Part shown: piece after piece, positions 37,055 to 45,502 of the stretch
How positions within the stretch are numbered: position 1 is the stretch's first letter
Layout of the letters: the number at the start of each line of letters is the position of its first letter
Source: Bacteroidota bacterium
Lineage (GTDB): Bacteria; Bacteroidota; Bacteroidia; AKYH767-A; 2013-40CM-41-45
Assembly (NCBI GenBank): GCA_016711505.1
Contig: JADJSV010000002.1
Coordinates: forward strand, 124,001-188,000
Reading direction: 5' to 3'
Length of the DNA: 64,000 nucleotides
The notes under the pieces: model-generated
Told to the model about the DNA's origin: nothing
The model's input: the letters and a program-made list of their open reading frames with translations, nothing else
Databases searched by the model: none
Position numbers and translations under genes: made by a program

Positions 37055-38779
37055 ATGAATAGATTTATCTTTTTATTTTTTGGACTGGCTATACCTGTCC
37101 TGATTAATTTTAATATTTGCTTTTCGCAGACACCTGGTTGGGAATGGGCAAAATCTCTTGATGTTCCGCAAGGAGTAAATTATTCTTCTTCCGGCAGAGT
37201 AATTAAATCAGATGCAATGGATAATTTATATGTGTCCGGTAATTTTTATGGAACCATTGACTTTGATCCGGGACCTGATACATCATATCTCACATCAATT
37301 GGAGAGTTTGATGTTTTTATTGCTAAATATGATCAGTCAGGAAATTTTGTCTGGGTAAAATCAATCGCTTATTCAGGAATTAACTATATCGATTGTTTGT
37401 CATTTGATTTCGATGCTTCTGATAATATTTATCTCACTGGTTATTTTCGCGGCAGAATTGACTTTGATCCTGACACGACTACCTATACAATGTTTTCCGC
37501 TATTCAGGATATGTATATTTTAAAAATGGATTCGTCCGGTAGTTATAAATGGGCAAAACAAATAAGTGGCAATGGTCAATTTAGTGAAGCAAAATCAATT
37601 GCAATTGACGCTGCAAGTAACATTTATTTAACAGGGAATTTTGAAGGAACATGTGATTTTGATCCCGGGACAGGAATTTATAATTTAACTTCATCTTCAA
37701 GTTATAATTCATTCATTTTGAAAATCGATTCATCCGGATCGTTTATCTGGGCAAAGTCTTTCGATGGTACTGCTAGTGTCAGTTCAGGCAAATCTGTTTC
37801 TATTGATGATTCGGGTAACGTATATACCTCTGGAGTATTTTTTAATACTATAGATTTCGACCCTGGTCAGCTATCATTTCCTTTAACATCATTAGGAAAT
37901 TCTGATATTTTTATTTCAAAGTTAGATTCTGCCGGAAATTTTATCTGGGCAAAATCAGTTGGTGGTACTAACCTTGATGAGAATACAGATATGGTCACAG
38001 ATGCATATGGGAATATTTATCTGACTGGTTATTTTATGGGAGTTTCTGATTTTGATCCCGGACCAGTCGTGTATAATCTTACCTCTGCAGGTAGTCAGGA
38101 TCTTTTTGTCCTGAAATTAAATGCACTTGGAAATTTTCAATGGGCAAATGGGATTGGCGGCACTTTTCCGGACAAAGGAATGTCGATAGAAGTTGACAAT
38201 ATCGGTTGTGTTTATACTACCGGATTTTTTATAGGTTCTGTAGATTTTGATTATGGTCCTGGCAATTATGTTATTTCAGGTTCTCCTTCTGCACCTGATT
38301 TTTTTGTATTAAAACTTCTTCCCGGAGGAAATTTTGATTGGGTAAAATCATCTTCAGGTAGTGCAGCAGCAGTTGGGAATGATTTAAATTTAAATTCTTC
38401 AAACCTTATAAATTTACTTGCTGAGTTTTCCGGTACTTCATTAATTTTAGATGCCTATACGCTGAATAATGCATTTGCAAATGGAAATATAATGTTTCTT
38501 GCACAACTTAATAACACTACCGGAGTTGACTTTATTTCAGAAAATAAATCTGTTCTGATTTATCCAAATCCTGCTGACAAATTTATAAACATCAATGTCC
38601 CCGATAGTAATAAACCTTCTGTTGTTAGAATTTATAATTTGACAGGAAAAATAATTTTCGAATCAATATGCAATTCCGGCTCTTTTAATTTAGAAATTTC
38701 TGATCTTACTTCAGGTATTTACATCATTGAAATAGAAGTCGATTTTAAGAAAATACAAAAGAAACTTGTTGTTAATTAA
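37055..38779 (+). CDS. Secreted SBBP-like beta-repeat protein with type IX sorting domain
   Basis: About 574 residues from ATG 37055, which gives the best signal peptide (NRFIFLFFGLAIPVLINFNICFSQ). Upstream in-frame ATGs at 37025 and 37049 are alternatives. Six repeats of about 55-60 residues follow, each with a GNIYLTGYF core, a DFDPG turn and a GNFxWAKS strand. This resembles SBBP-type beta-propeller repeats. The last ~75 residues (VLIYPNPADKFINI to KKLVVN) form a type-A type IX C-terminal sorting domain. The protein should therefore be exported to the surface or medium. Its substrate or ligand is unknown. Confidence 0.85.
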   Translation: MNRFIFLFFGLAIPVLINFNICFSQTPGWEWAKSLDVPQGVNYSSSGRVIKSDAMDNLYVSGNFYGTIDFDPGPDTSYLTSIGEFDVFIAKYDQSGNFVWVKSIAYSGINYIDCLSFDFDASDNIYLTGYFRGRIDFDPDTTTYTMFSAIQDMYILKMDSSGSYKWAKQISGNGQFSEAKSIAIDAASNIYLTGNFEGTCDFDPGTGIYNLTSSSSYNSFILKIDSSGSFIWAKSFDGTASVSSGKSVSIDDSGNVYTSGVFFNTIDFDPGQLSFPLTSLGNSDIFISKLDSAGNFIWAKSVGGTNLDENTDMVTDAYGNIYLTGYFMGVSDFDPGPVVYNLTSAGSQDLFVLKLNALGNFQWANGIGGTFPDKGMSIEVDNIGCVYTTGFFIGSVDFDYGPGNYVISGSPSAPDFFVLKLLPGGNFDWVKSSSGSAAAVGNDLNLNSSNLINLLAEFSGTSLILDAYTLNNAFANGNIMFLAQLNNTTGVDFISENKSVLIYPNPADKFININVPDSNKPSVVRIYNLTGKIIFESICNSGSFNLEISDLTSGIYIIEIEVDFKKIQKKLVVN

Positions 38780-38926
38780 TAGTCGTTTATTATTTGAAGT
38801 TTTAATTTTCGGAGCAATTGAACTGAAATTGTAGCTAATTAGTGTCAGTTTTTTTTATGCATGTTATATCAATCATTAGAATATCAATATTTTTCTTAAT
38901 AATTTGTTAAAAGCTCTTAAGTTCTA

Positions 38927-38956
38927 TTGAAAATCGGAAAAGAGTAATTACTTTAC
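38927..38956 (+). promoter_or_regulatory. Candidate promoter of the M3 peptidase gene
   Basis: TTG (38927-38929), 19-bp spacer, TACTTTAC (38949-38956), a partial match to TAnnTTTG. The start codon is 20 bp downstream. Spacing is canonical. Confidence 0.45.
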
Positions 38957-38975
38957 CGTTATAAAATTCAACACG

Positions 38976-41138
38976 ATGAACAGAAAACTACTACTGGTCG
39001 GGATTGCTTCATTAGCAATTGCTATACCTGTAACCTTAAATTCTATGACAACTGATTCGGAACTATCGTCACCTGTCGAAGAAACTGCGAAGACAGAAAA
39101 TATTCTCACACCAAAATGGACGGGAAATTATGGTGGTATTCCGCCACTCGATAAAGTAAAAGTTGCCGACTTCAAGCCGGCACTTGAAATGGCAATGAAT
39201 GAAAAATTAGCTGAGATAGAAAAGATCGCTAACAATCCTGAGCCAGCTTCATTTGAAAACACTATTGCTGCATTAGAACGTAGCGGACAAATGTACGACC
39301 GGGTTATAACGATGTTTGGTATCTGGAGTACTTCTATGAACGATGAAGATTTTCAAAAAGTAGATACAGAAATGGCTCCTAAGCTTTCTGAATTTGATGA
39401 TAAGATCGTTCAGAATGAAAAATTATTTAAACGAATTGAACAGGTTTACAATACAAGAGAAACCGGTAATCTGACTCCTGAGCAACAACGTTTAGTATGG
39501 AGCGATTATACATACTTTGTTAGTGCAGGAGCTAAACTTTCCGGTGATGCGAAACAAAAAATGTCGAAGATCAATCAGGATCTTGCATCATTGTTTACAA
39601 AGTTCGGACAAAATCTTTTAGCTGATGAGTCGAATGGAATGGTAGAAATAAAATCAGAAGCAGATCTTGCAGGATTATCTCCTTCAATGAAAAACGGATA
39701 TGCTAATGCAGCCAAAGACAGAAAACTGGATGGATCATGGGTGATCTCAAATACACGTTCATCTGTTGAACCATTTTTAACTTATTCAGAAAATCGTGCT
39801 TTGCGTGAAAAGGTATGGCAGATGTTTGTTAACCGTGGTGACAATGGAGATGATCATGATAACAATAAAATTATCACACAGATATTAAACCTGAGAAAAG
39901 AACGCGCAAAACTTCTGGGATTTAAAAATCACGCAGAGTGGAGATTGCAGAACTCAATGGCAAAAACACCGCAGAAGGCTATGGAACTGATGGAGTCAGT
40001 ATGGCCTGCAGCTATTGCAAGAGTGAAAGAAGAAGTAGCAGATATGCAGGCAATGGCTGATAAAGAAGGAGCGAAGATAAAGATCGAGCCATGGGATTAT
40101 CGTTTTTATGCAGAGAAAGTCCGTAAAGAAAAATACGATCTCGATCAGAATGAAGTAAAGGAATATTTGCAATTAGAAAAATTACGCGAAGGAATGTTCT
40201 GGGTAGCGGGAGAGTTGTTTAATTTTTCATTCACACCATTAAGTAACATTCCTGTATATCATGCTGACGTAAAAGTCTGGGAAGTAAAAGACAAAACATC
40301 AGGAAAACATATCGGTCTATGGTACTTTGATCCGTATGCAAGAAAAGGAAAACGCTCAGGTGCATGGATGAATGCATACAGAAATCAGAAGCGAATGGAA
40401 GGAAATATTACAACGATCGTTTCCAATAATTCTAATTTCATAAAAGGAAATGCAAACGAACCTGTATTGATCTCTTGGGATGATGCAAGTACTTTGTTCC
40501 ATGAATTCGGTCATGCATTACACGGTCTTGCATCGAATGTAACCTACCCGACATTGTCAGGAACAAATGTAGTTCGTGATTACGTTGAGTTTCCATCGCA
40601 ATTACTGGAGCATTGGTTAGGTACTCCGGAAGTTCTGAACAAATTCGCTATCCATTACAAAACCGGAACACCAATTCCGAAAGCACTTGTTGATCGCATT
40701 GAAAAAGCATCGACATTCAACGAAGGTTTTGCAACAACAGAATTTTTATCAAGTGCGTTGGTCGATATGAAACTTCACACAAGTGATCAGGACAATATCG
40801 ATCCCGATAAATTTGAAAAAGACATGCTGAAAGAACTGAACATGCCGTCAGAAATTGTAATGCGTCACCGCACACCACAATTTGCGCACATCTTCAGTTC
40901 AGATTCATACTCTGCAGGATATTACAGTTACCTATGGGCTGATGTATTAACAGCAGATGCCTACAGTGCATTCACCGAAGCCGGCGGACCGTACGACAAA
41001 GCAGTTGCAGCAAGTCTGAACAAAAACATTTTCTCAGTTGGAAATACAATTGATCCTGAAATAGGGTTCAAAACTTTCAGAGGAAGAAATGCGGATACGA
41101 AGGCATTGATGAAGAAGAGAGGGTTTCCTGTGAAATAA
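38976..41138 (+). CDS. M3 family metallopeptidase (peptidyl-dipeptidase Dcp-like)
   Basis: 720 residues. An N-terminal signal peptide (KLLLVGIASLAIAIPVTLNS) indicates export to the periplasm. The zinc site HEFGH is at residues 509-513 (TLFHEFGHALHGL), with the third ligand in NEGFATTEF about 60 residues on. Other M3 blocks include GLWYFDPYARKGKRSGAW and the C-terminal FAHIFSSDSYSAGYYSYLWADV. Dcp-type enzymes remove C-terminal dipeptides from small peptides. It is a single gene with its own promoter candidate and terminator. Confidence 0.95.
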   Translation: MNRKLLLVGIASLAIAIPVTLNSMTTDSELSSPVEETAKTENILTPKWTGNYGGIPPLDKVKVADFKPALEMAMNEKLAEIEKIANNPEPASFENTIAALERSGQMYDRVITMFGIWSTSMNDEDFQKVDTEMAPKLSEFDDKIVQNEKLFKRIEQVYNTRETGNLTPEQQRLVWSDYTYFVSAGAKLSGDAKQKMSKINQDLASLFTKFGQNLLADESNGMVEIKSEADLAGLSPSMKNGYANAAKDRKLDGSWVISNTRSSVEPFLTYSENRALREKVWQMFVNRGDNGDDHDNNKIITQILNLRKERAKLLGFKNHAEWRLQNSMAKTPQKAMELMESVWPAAIARVKEEVADMQAMADKEGAKIKIEPWDYRFYAEKVRKEKYDLDQNEVKEYLQLEKLREGMFWVAGELFNFSFTPLSNIPVYHADVKVWEVKDKTSGKHIGLWYFDPYARKGKRSGAWMNAYRNQKRMEGNITTIVSNNSNFIKGNANEPVLISWDDASTLFHEFGHALHGLASNVTYPTLSGTNVVRDYVEFPSQLLEHWLGTPEVLNKFAIHYKTGTPIPKALVDRIEKASTFNEGFATTEFLSSALVDMKLHTSDQDNIDPDKFEKDMLKELNMPSEIVMRHRTPQFAHIFSSDSYSAGYYSYLWADVLTADAYSAFTEAGGPYDKAVAASLNKNIFSVGNTIDPEIGFKTFRGRNADTKALMKKRGFPVK

Positions 41139-41170
41139 TTTTGTCAATTTTGATCTTATGGTTTTAAATA

Positions 41171-41203
41171 AAAACGCGCTTCAAATTGGAGCGCGTTTTT
41201 TTT
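41171..41203 (+). terminator. Rho-independent terminator after the M3 peptidase gene
   Basis: Stem AACGCGCTTC / GGAGCGCGTT with loop AAATT-like, followed by eight T. Confidence 0.9.
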
Positions 41204-41472
41204 GGCGAGATTGATATTCATGTCTGTCTTCTCATAAGATACGTAAAAAAAGAAGTTTGAGAAAAGGCCTGAATAGTCTTATAGAAATAACTGCAAATAT
41301 TTTCTTTAGTTAACTTTACCTGACTCCAGACATCAATCACCACCGTTAATTCTGCATTGGCGGAAATTTGATAGTTATGAATTAATTTAATATTTAGTTT
41401 TCCAATTGTTAAGTGAGAAATTTTATCTATTGTCATTGTAAGTTTAATTGAATTCCGGCTCTAACTTCACCT
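41204..41472. other. Intergenic region before the peroxidase gene
   Basis: Together with the terminator this is a 334-bp gap. A 72-codon minus-strand frame (41218-41436) crosses it, but it has no recognisable domain or upstream signal and I do not call it a gene. Confidence 0.4.
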
Positions 41473-42885
41473 ATGAAAAAAAGATACTATCTTTTAAAAA
41501 CTTCCATTGGTATATTCTTTCTCATAAGTTTAGTGAGTTTAACTAATCCGGTATTGCCGCCGGTTCCTTATGATTATGAGAGTCTGAATCTGCCTTCTCA
41601 TATGAGCGCATTTGATGTTACATCGCAAGATAATACACCCTCAAACAACCCGATATCGGATGACGGCGCTACACTGGGAAGAGTATTATTCTATGATAAA
41701 AATTTAAGTCGTAACAATACAGTCTCCTGCGGGTCATGTCATCAACAGGAACATGCTTTTTCCGATACATCATCGATGAGTGTTGGATTTCATGGTGACT
41801 TTACCCGCAGAAATTCCATGTCATTGGTGAATAGCAGATGGTTTTCCGGAGGACAAATGTTCTGGGATACCAGAGGAAACACATTAGAACAAGCAGTGTT
41901 AATGCCAATTCAGGATACAATTGAAATGGGGTTAACTCTTTTGCAACTTGTGCAGGTCGTTCAGCAACAACCATATTATTCGCAATTATTTTCTAATGCA
42001 TTTGGCGACACTGCGGTCACGACATTAAGAATCGGACAGGCTTTAGCACAATTTGTCCGTAGTATTATCAGTTATTCAAGTAAGTATGATATTGGAAGGG
42101 CTCAGGAGTTTTCCCCAACTAATCCTTTTTCGAATTTCACACCAGGTGAAAATGAAGGGAAGCAAATTTTCTTTTCGACTTCTGATTTTGGCGGCGGTGA
42201 TTGTTTTGTTTGCCATAGAACAGATGCGTTTACAGGGGGACCGTTATTGACAAACAATGGACTTGATGCTATTTCTACAATTGATTCAGGAGCATTTGAA
42301 GTAACTGGAAGTCTGGGAGACATTGGTAAATTCAAAACACCAACTTTACGCAATATAGCATTGACCGCTCCATATATGCACGACGGTCGATTTAATTCAC
42401 TTTTTCAGGTTATCGATTTTTATAGCACAAATATTCAATTGCACAGGAATTTGACTGCGGGTTTAATAGTTGCGGACAGCATAACCGGTGCATTAAGTCC
42501 AAAACGTTTTGACTTTACTCCGTCGCAAATTATGGCTCTGGTGGATTTTTTAAATACACTTTCTGATTATTCTATCCTGACAGAAGTAAAATGGAGTGAT
42601 CCTTTTATAATTCCAACCTCAGTTCCTGACGTGAATGAACTTCAACTCGCAATCTATCCGAATCCATGTGCAAATTATTTTTCTGTGTATGCTGACGGAA
42701 TACTCCAGGACAGAATTGTTGATTTAGAAATAACTGATGTAAAAGGGAAAACGCTGTTTTCTCAAAAAGTTTTTTTAACCGAAAAGAAATTAATTTCTAT
42801 TTCAGATTTTCCTGACGGGGTTTATTTTGTAATAATAAAAATAGATGGAAAAAGGGTTACAAAGAAACTAGTGAAAGGATTTTAA
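41473..42885 (+). CDS. Diheme cytochrome c peroxidase family protein with type IX sorting domain
   Basis: 470 residues with an N-terminal signal sequence. Two heme c motifs are present: CGSCH (residues 86-90, in NTVSCGSCHQQEHAF) and CFVCH (244-248). The downstream KTPTLRNIALTAPYMHDGRF block is the family signature with the distal Met. The protein belongs to the CcpA/MauG superfamily, which reduces hydrogen peroxide or makes protein modifications. After about residue 395 it carries a type IX C-terminal domain (LAIYPNPCANYFSV to KKLVKGF). That is unusual because it implies that a c-type cytochrome crosses the outer membrane rather than staying in the periplasm. Confidence 0.92.
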   Translation: MKKRYYLLKTSIGIFFLISLVSLTNPVLPPVPYDYESLNLPSHMSAFDVTSQDNTPSNNPISDDGATLGRVLFYDKNLSRNNTVSCGSCHQQEHAFSDTSSMSVGFHGDFTRRNSMSLVNSRWFSGGQMFWDTRGNTLEQAVLMPIQDTIEMGLTLLQLVQVVQQQPYYSQLFSNAFGDTAVTTLRIGQALAQFVRSIISYSSKYDIGRAQEFSPTNPFSNFTPGENEGKQIFFSTSDFGGGDCFVCHRTDAFTGGPLLTNNGLDAISTIDSGAFEVTGSLGDIGKFKTPTLRNIALTAPYMHDGRFNSLFQVIDFYSTNIQLHRNLTAGLIVADSITGALSPKRFDFTPSQIMALVDFLNTLSDYSILTEVKWSDPFIIPTSVPDVNELQLAIYPNPCANYFSVYADGILQDRIVDLEITDVKGKTLFSQKVFLTEKKLISISDFPDGVYFVIIKIDGKRVTKKLVKGF

Positions 42886-43215
42886 TCCGAAAAATGCAAA
42901 TTGATCTGGTCAGGTCGTAAAAACTTTATCTTCTAAACAGATCACACCAACAAATAACAAACAACTAGATTCTCTTTTCGTAAATTTCAGGATTATTTAG
43001 TGTTATTAAGAAAATCAATTCATTTAAAAAAATCATTTCATAGTTTTATGAAAATTTCTTTTGTAAGTTTATAGGTGGGAATGTAAAAGTCCGGAAAGTA
43101 ATTTCAAGTAAAACTTTATATGAAGAAGGATTTTAACTATTATGGTGGCATTTTGATTGTATCAAAATAATTTTTTATATTGATCAAATGTTAGTTGCTT
43201 GCAAATATTTAAATC
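42886..43215. other. AT-rich intergenic region
   Basis: 330 bp between two type IX cargo genes. I see no terminator, RNA gene or clear promoter. Confidence 0.4.
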
Positions 43216-44670
43216 ATGAAAAAAAATCTGTTGTTGCTCATTTTATTTTTTGTTATTAAATCAAACCTCTATTCACAGTGGAGTGGTTTAACCCGTCAAT
43301 CCGACTCTGTTTTTGAAATTGTCTTCTCAAAATATGGTGAATATGGTACTAGTGATTACCAAATGAGTGCTGAAAAAAGGTTGATGCCAAATTTTGATAT
43401 AGATCGAATAAGTAAAATCTCCACTATTACAAGCGAGATGACTTTCGAGGATAGTATTTATTATTGGAAATGGGATTCTACTGCTTCATTTATATATGAT
43501 CAAAAAACTGTTGACATTATTGTCGATACAATTAATTACAATATAACCGCTGTAAAGAAATTATGGAATGGTGTTTCATGGGACAATTCTTCTAGATCGA
43601 ATTATAATTACGATTCACTTTGGAGAGTAACCCGTGTCCAAATCGATATATGGAGTAACGGAACATGGATTGAAAATTCGCTCGAACTTAAAACCTACGA
43701 TACTTTTGGAAATAGAGTTTCTTTAATAACACAAAATTGGGATGGTACTTCTTGGGTAAGTGCTACCAAACGCAATAGTTATTTTGACTCTGTAAACGTA
43801 CCTCTTGGTGACTTATATCAAGTGTGGCAAAACAATGCCTGGGAAAACGACACAAGGACAAGTAGAGGCTATGATGCAAATGGTAATATGATTAGTTTTC
43901 TTTCTGAGGTATGGGATAATACAACTTGGATCAATCGATTTTTAGATTCCCTGACTTATTCTCCTACTGATAAATTGTTAACTAGAACCACTTCCGTATG
44001 GTCAACTAACGTATGGGAATATTCATGGAGCAATAATTTTTCTTATGATATAAATGGAATTTTGATGAGCGAGACCAGTGATACCTGGTGGAATGGTTCA
44101 TGGTTTGATAATTGGCGTAAATACTATGTCTTTGATTCGAGGGGTAATTTGACGGATGATTTAATGCAGTATTGGCAGAATAATGCATGGGAAAATTTTA
44201 GACGTTCAAGAATGGAATATGATTCTTTGAATAATCGAACCTATTTAGCAGCAGAACGATGGGATACAACTACTTGGGTAAATTCTTATGAATCGAAGCA
44301 GTATTTTGACGGTAACGATTTTCTTTATTCAGGCCGTCAAACACAATGGAATTTAGCGGGTAATCAAATTATCTCAAGCGATAGTAGCTATTCCTATACT
44401 CATTCTTTAGTTTCTGTTAATGATATTGATTCAAAAAAATCATTTGCAAACATATTTCCGAATCCATGTAATGAACAACTATATATTGAAAGTGAGATTC
44501 CAATTGAAAGGATTGAATTTTTTAGTATTCAAGGTGAAAATATTATGACCTTTCAGTCAATAGATACGGCTAAGATCTCACTTGACTTCTCGCATTATCC
44601 TTCTGGTCTATATTTGATAAGAATTAGCTCAAAGGATAGGATTATGTGGAAAAAAATTATTATTCAATAA
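43216..44670 (+). CDS. Secreted Trp-rich repeat protein with type IX sorting domain
   Basis: 484 residues. Signal peptide: KKNLLLLILFFVIKSNLYSQ. Between about residues 95 and 390 there are nine or so imperfect repeats of about 32 residues of the form W-x-NxxWxN-x(6-9)-YDxxGN-x(4-6). They resemble YD/RHS-type beta-strand repeats but with two tryptophans per unit. Conserved tryptophan pairs such as WQNNAWEN recur almost unchanged. The C-terminus (IFPNPCNEQLYIESE to WKKIIIQ) is a type-A type IX sorting domain. Function unknown; a surface carbohydrate- or protein-binding role is a guess. Immediately after its stop lies a tRNA-like remnant with a GGCGGA palindrome. Confidence 0.8.
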   Translation: MKKNLLLLILFFVIKSNLYSQWSGLTRQSDSVFEIVFSKYGEYGTSDYQMSAEKRLMPNFDIDRISKISTITSEMTFEDSIYYWKWDSTASFIYDQKTVDIIVDTINYNITAVKKLWNGVSWDNSSRSNYNYDSLWRVTRVQIDIWSNGTWIENSLELKTYDTFGNRVSLITQNWDGTSWVSATKRNSYFDSVNVPLGDLYQVWQNNAWENDTRTSRGYDANGNMISFLSEVWDNTTWINRFLDSLTYSPTDKLLTRTTSVWSTNVWEYSWSNNFSYDINGILMSETSDTWWNGSWFDNWRKYYVFDSRGNLTDDLMQYWQNNAWENFRRSRMEYDSLNNRTYLAAERWDTTTWVNSYESKQYFDGNDFLYSGRQTQWNLAGNQIISSDSSYSYTHSLVSVNDIDSKKSFANIFPNPCNEQLYIESEIPIERIEFFSIQGENIMTFQSIDTAKISLDFSHYPSGLYLIRISSKDRIMWKKIIIQ

Positions 44671-44672
44671 GA

Positions 44673-44713
44673 GACCGGACTCGATCCGATGTCCGCCGCG
44701 GCGGATATGAGCC
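44673..44713 (-). other. tRNA-Met 3'-half remnant with palindrome, fused to the GIY-YIG stop codon
   Basis: Minus strand: GGCTCATA, then the 14-bp perfect palindrome TCCGCCGCGGCGGA, then CATCGGATCGAGTCCGGTCTC. This equals the anticodon 5' side plus the T-arm of the tRNA at 47301-47373, with the anticodon-arm 3' side replaced by the palindrome. It begins within a few bases of the TGA stop of the GIY-YIG gene. Confidence 0.8.
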
Positions 44714-44715
44714 GA

Positions 44716-44970
44716 TCAATGTGGTAGTTGTTTAATAAAGTCTCTACCGACACCAGTCTTCAACCATTTTTCTAATTTCATGGCGTCAGATTTATTCGTG
44801 AACTCTTTTGTGAAAATTACTTTCCACGGTCTGTACTTTGTAGTCCAGTCTTTATTTCCAAGTTCCTGGTGAGACAACAATCTTTTCTGGAAGTCTGAAG
44901 TAGATCCAGTGTAGTGTTTATTGAATTTTTCAGAATAGAGGACGTAAGTTGTAAATAAATTGTTTTCCAT
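44716..44970 (-). CDS. Small single-domain GIY-YIG endonuclease family protein
   Basis: 84 residues, essentially one GIY-YIG domain. The GIY-like strand is TYVLYS (Tyr9, Tyr12), the YIG-like strand is HYTGST (Tyr20, Gly22), the catalytic Arg is Arg30 (DFQKRLLSH) and the metal-binding Glu is Glu67 (KLEKWLK). Such short proteins are common in Bacteroidota and related to the YhbQ/UPF0213 group; their role is unknown. The stop codon abuts a tRNA-derived 3' half bearing a GGCGGA palindrome, and just downstream on the plus strand begins the array of related remnants. This suggests the gene belongs to, or once belonged to, a mobile module using tRNA sequence, but no activity is known. Confidence 0.88.
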   Translation of the reverse strand: MENNLFTTYVLYSEKFNKHYTGSTSDFQKRLLSHQELGNKDWTTKYRPWKVIFTKEFTNKSDAMKLEKWLKTGVGRDFIKQLPH

Positions 44971-45080
44971 ATCTTCAACAAAGGAAGTGGATTCTTTTTA
45001 ATCTGTAGCTAAGTGATGCCTGCCGAATATGCAATTACATACATTCATTAAGGTTGTTTTATTAAAGAAAAATTTATGCT

Positions 45081-45119
45081 AAAAAAAAGTCCTTGAATTT
45101 CTTCAAGGACTTTTTTTTT
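45081..45119. terminator. Bidirectional Rho-independent terminator
   Basis: AAAAAAAAGTCCTTGAA-TTTC-TTCAAGGACTTTTTTTTT: a perfect stem with A and T runs on both sides. It is the founder form of the terminator found in each unit of the 45503-47300 array. Confidence 0.9.
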
Positions 45120-45176
45120 GTTACTAAGGACTGGACTTTAATTGAAGCTTGTTGCAGATACCTCTATCTTCAAAAA

Positions 45177-45207
45177 AAGAAAGCCGATTCAACTGAATCG
45201 GCTTTTC
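45177..45207. terminator. Hairpin terminator, GCCGATTC type
   Basis: GAAAGCCGATTC-AACT-GAATCGGCTTTTC with flanking A and T runs. A diverged copy (GCCGACTC/GAATCGGC) lies at 45335-45362. Each precedes a tRNA remnant that still has its acceptor sequence. Confidence 0.8.
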
Positions 45208-45214
45208 CTTTAGG

Positions 45215-45261
45215 TAGCGGGGGCCGGACTCGAACCGATGTCCGCCGTGGCGGATATGAGA
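45215..45261 (-). other. tRNA-Met 3'-half remnant with palindrome
   Basis: On the minus strand: CTCATA, palindrome-like TCCGCCACGGCGGA, then CATCGGTTCGAGTCCGGCCCCCGCTA, so the complete T-arm and acceptor 3' strand of the tRNA at 47301 are kept while the 5' half is gone. Confidence 0.8.
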
Positions 45262-45370
45262 CCATCAATCTGAATTGTAGAAGTAAATTTTTTAAAAAAA
45301 TATTTAAGCGTTTTTCATTTCTTTCATAAAATAAGAAAGCCGACTCCCTCGAATCGGCTTTACATCTAGG

Positions 45371-45420
45371 TAGCGGGGGCCGGACTCGAACCGATGTCCG
45401 CCTCTTCGGCGGATAAGAGC
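45371..45420 (-). other. tRNA-Met 3'-half remnant with longer palindrome
   Basis: As the previous remnant, but the palindrome is the 17-bp TCCGCC-GAAGA-GGCGGA form used in the array. The acceptor 3' strand is intact. A GC-rich insertion with CCCC/GGGG arms follows at about 45446-45470. Confidence 0.8.
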
Positions 45421-45502
45421 AATATATCAATGCTATGAATTTATAACCCCGACCCGAGCCGCCCTTGGGGAAGAGCACATCAACATTTATTTTAGCAAAA
45501 AA

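Noticed and set aside
41218..41436. Possible 72-codon minus-strand gene
   Set aside because: No domain, promoter or conserved start is visible, and it lies in an AT-rich gap after a terminator.
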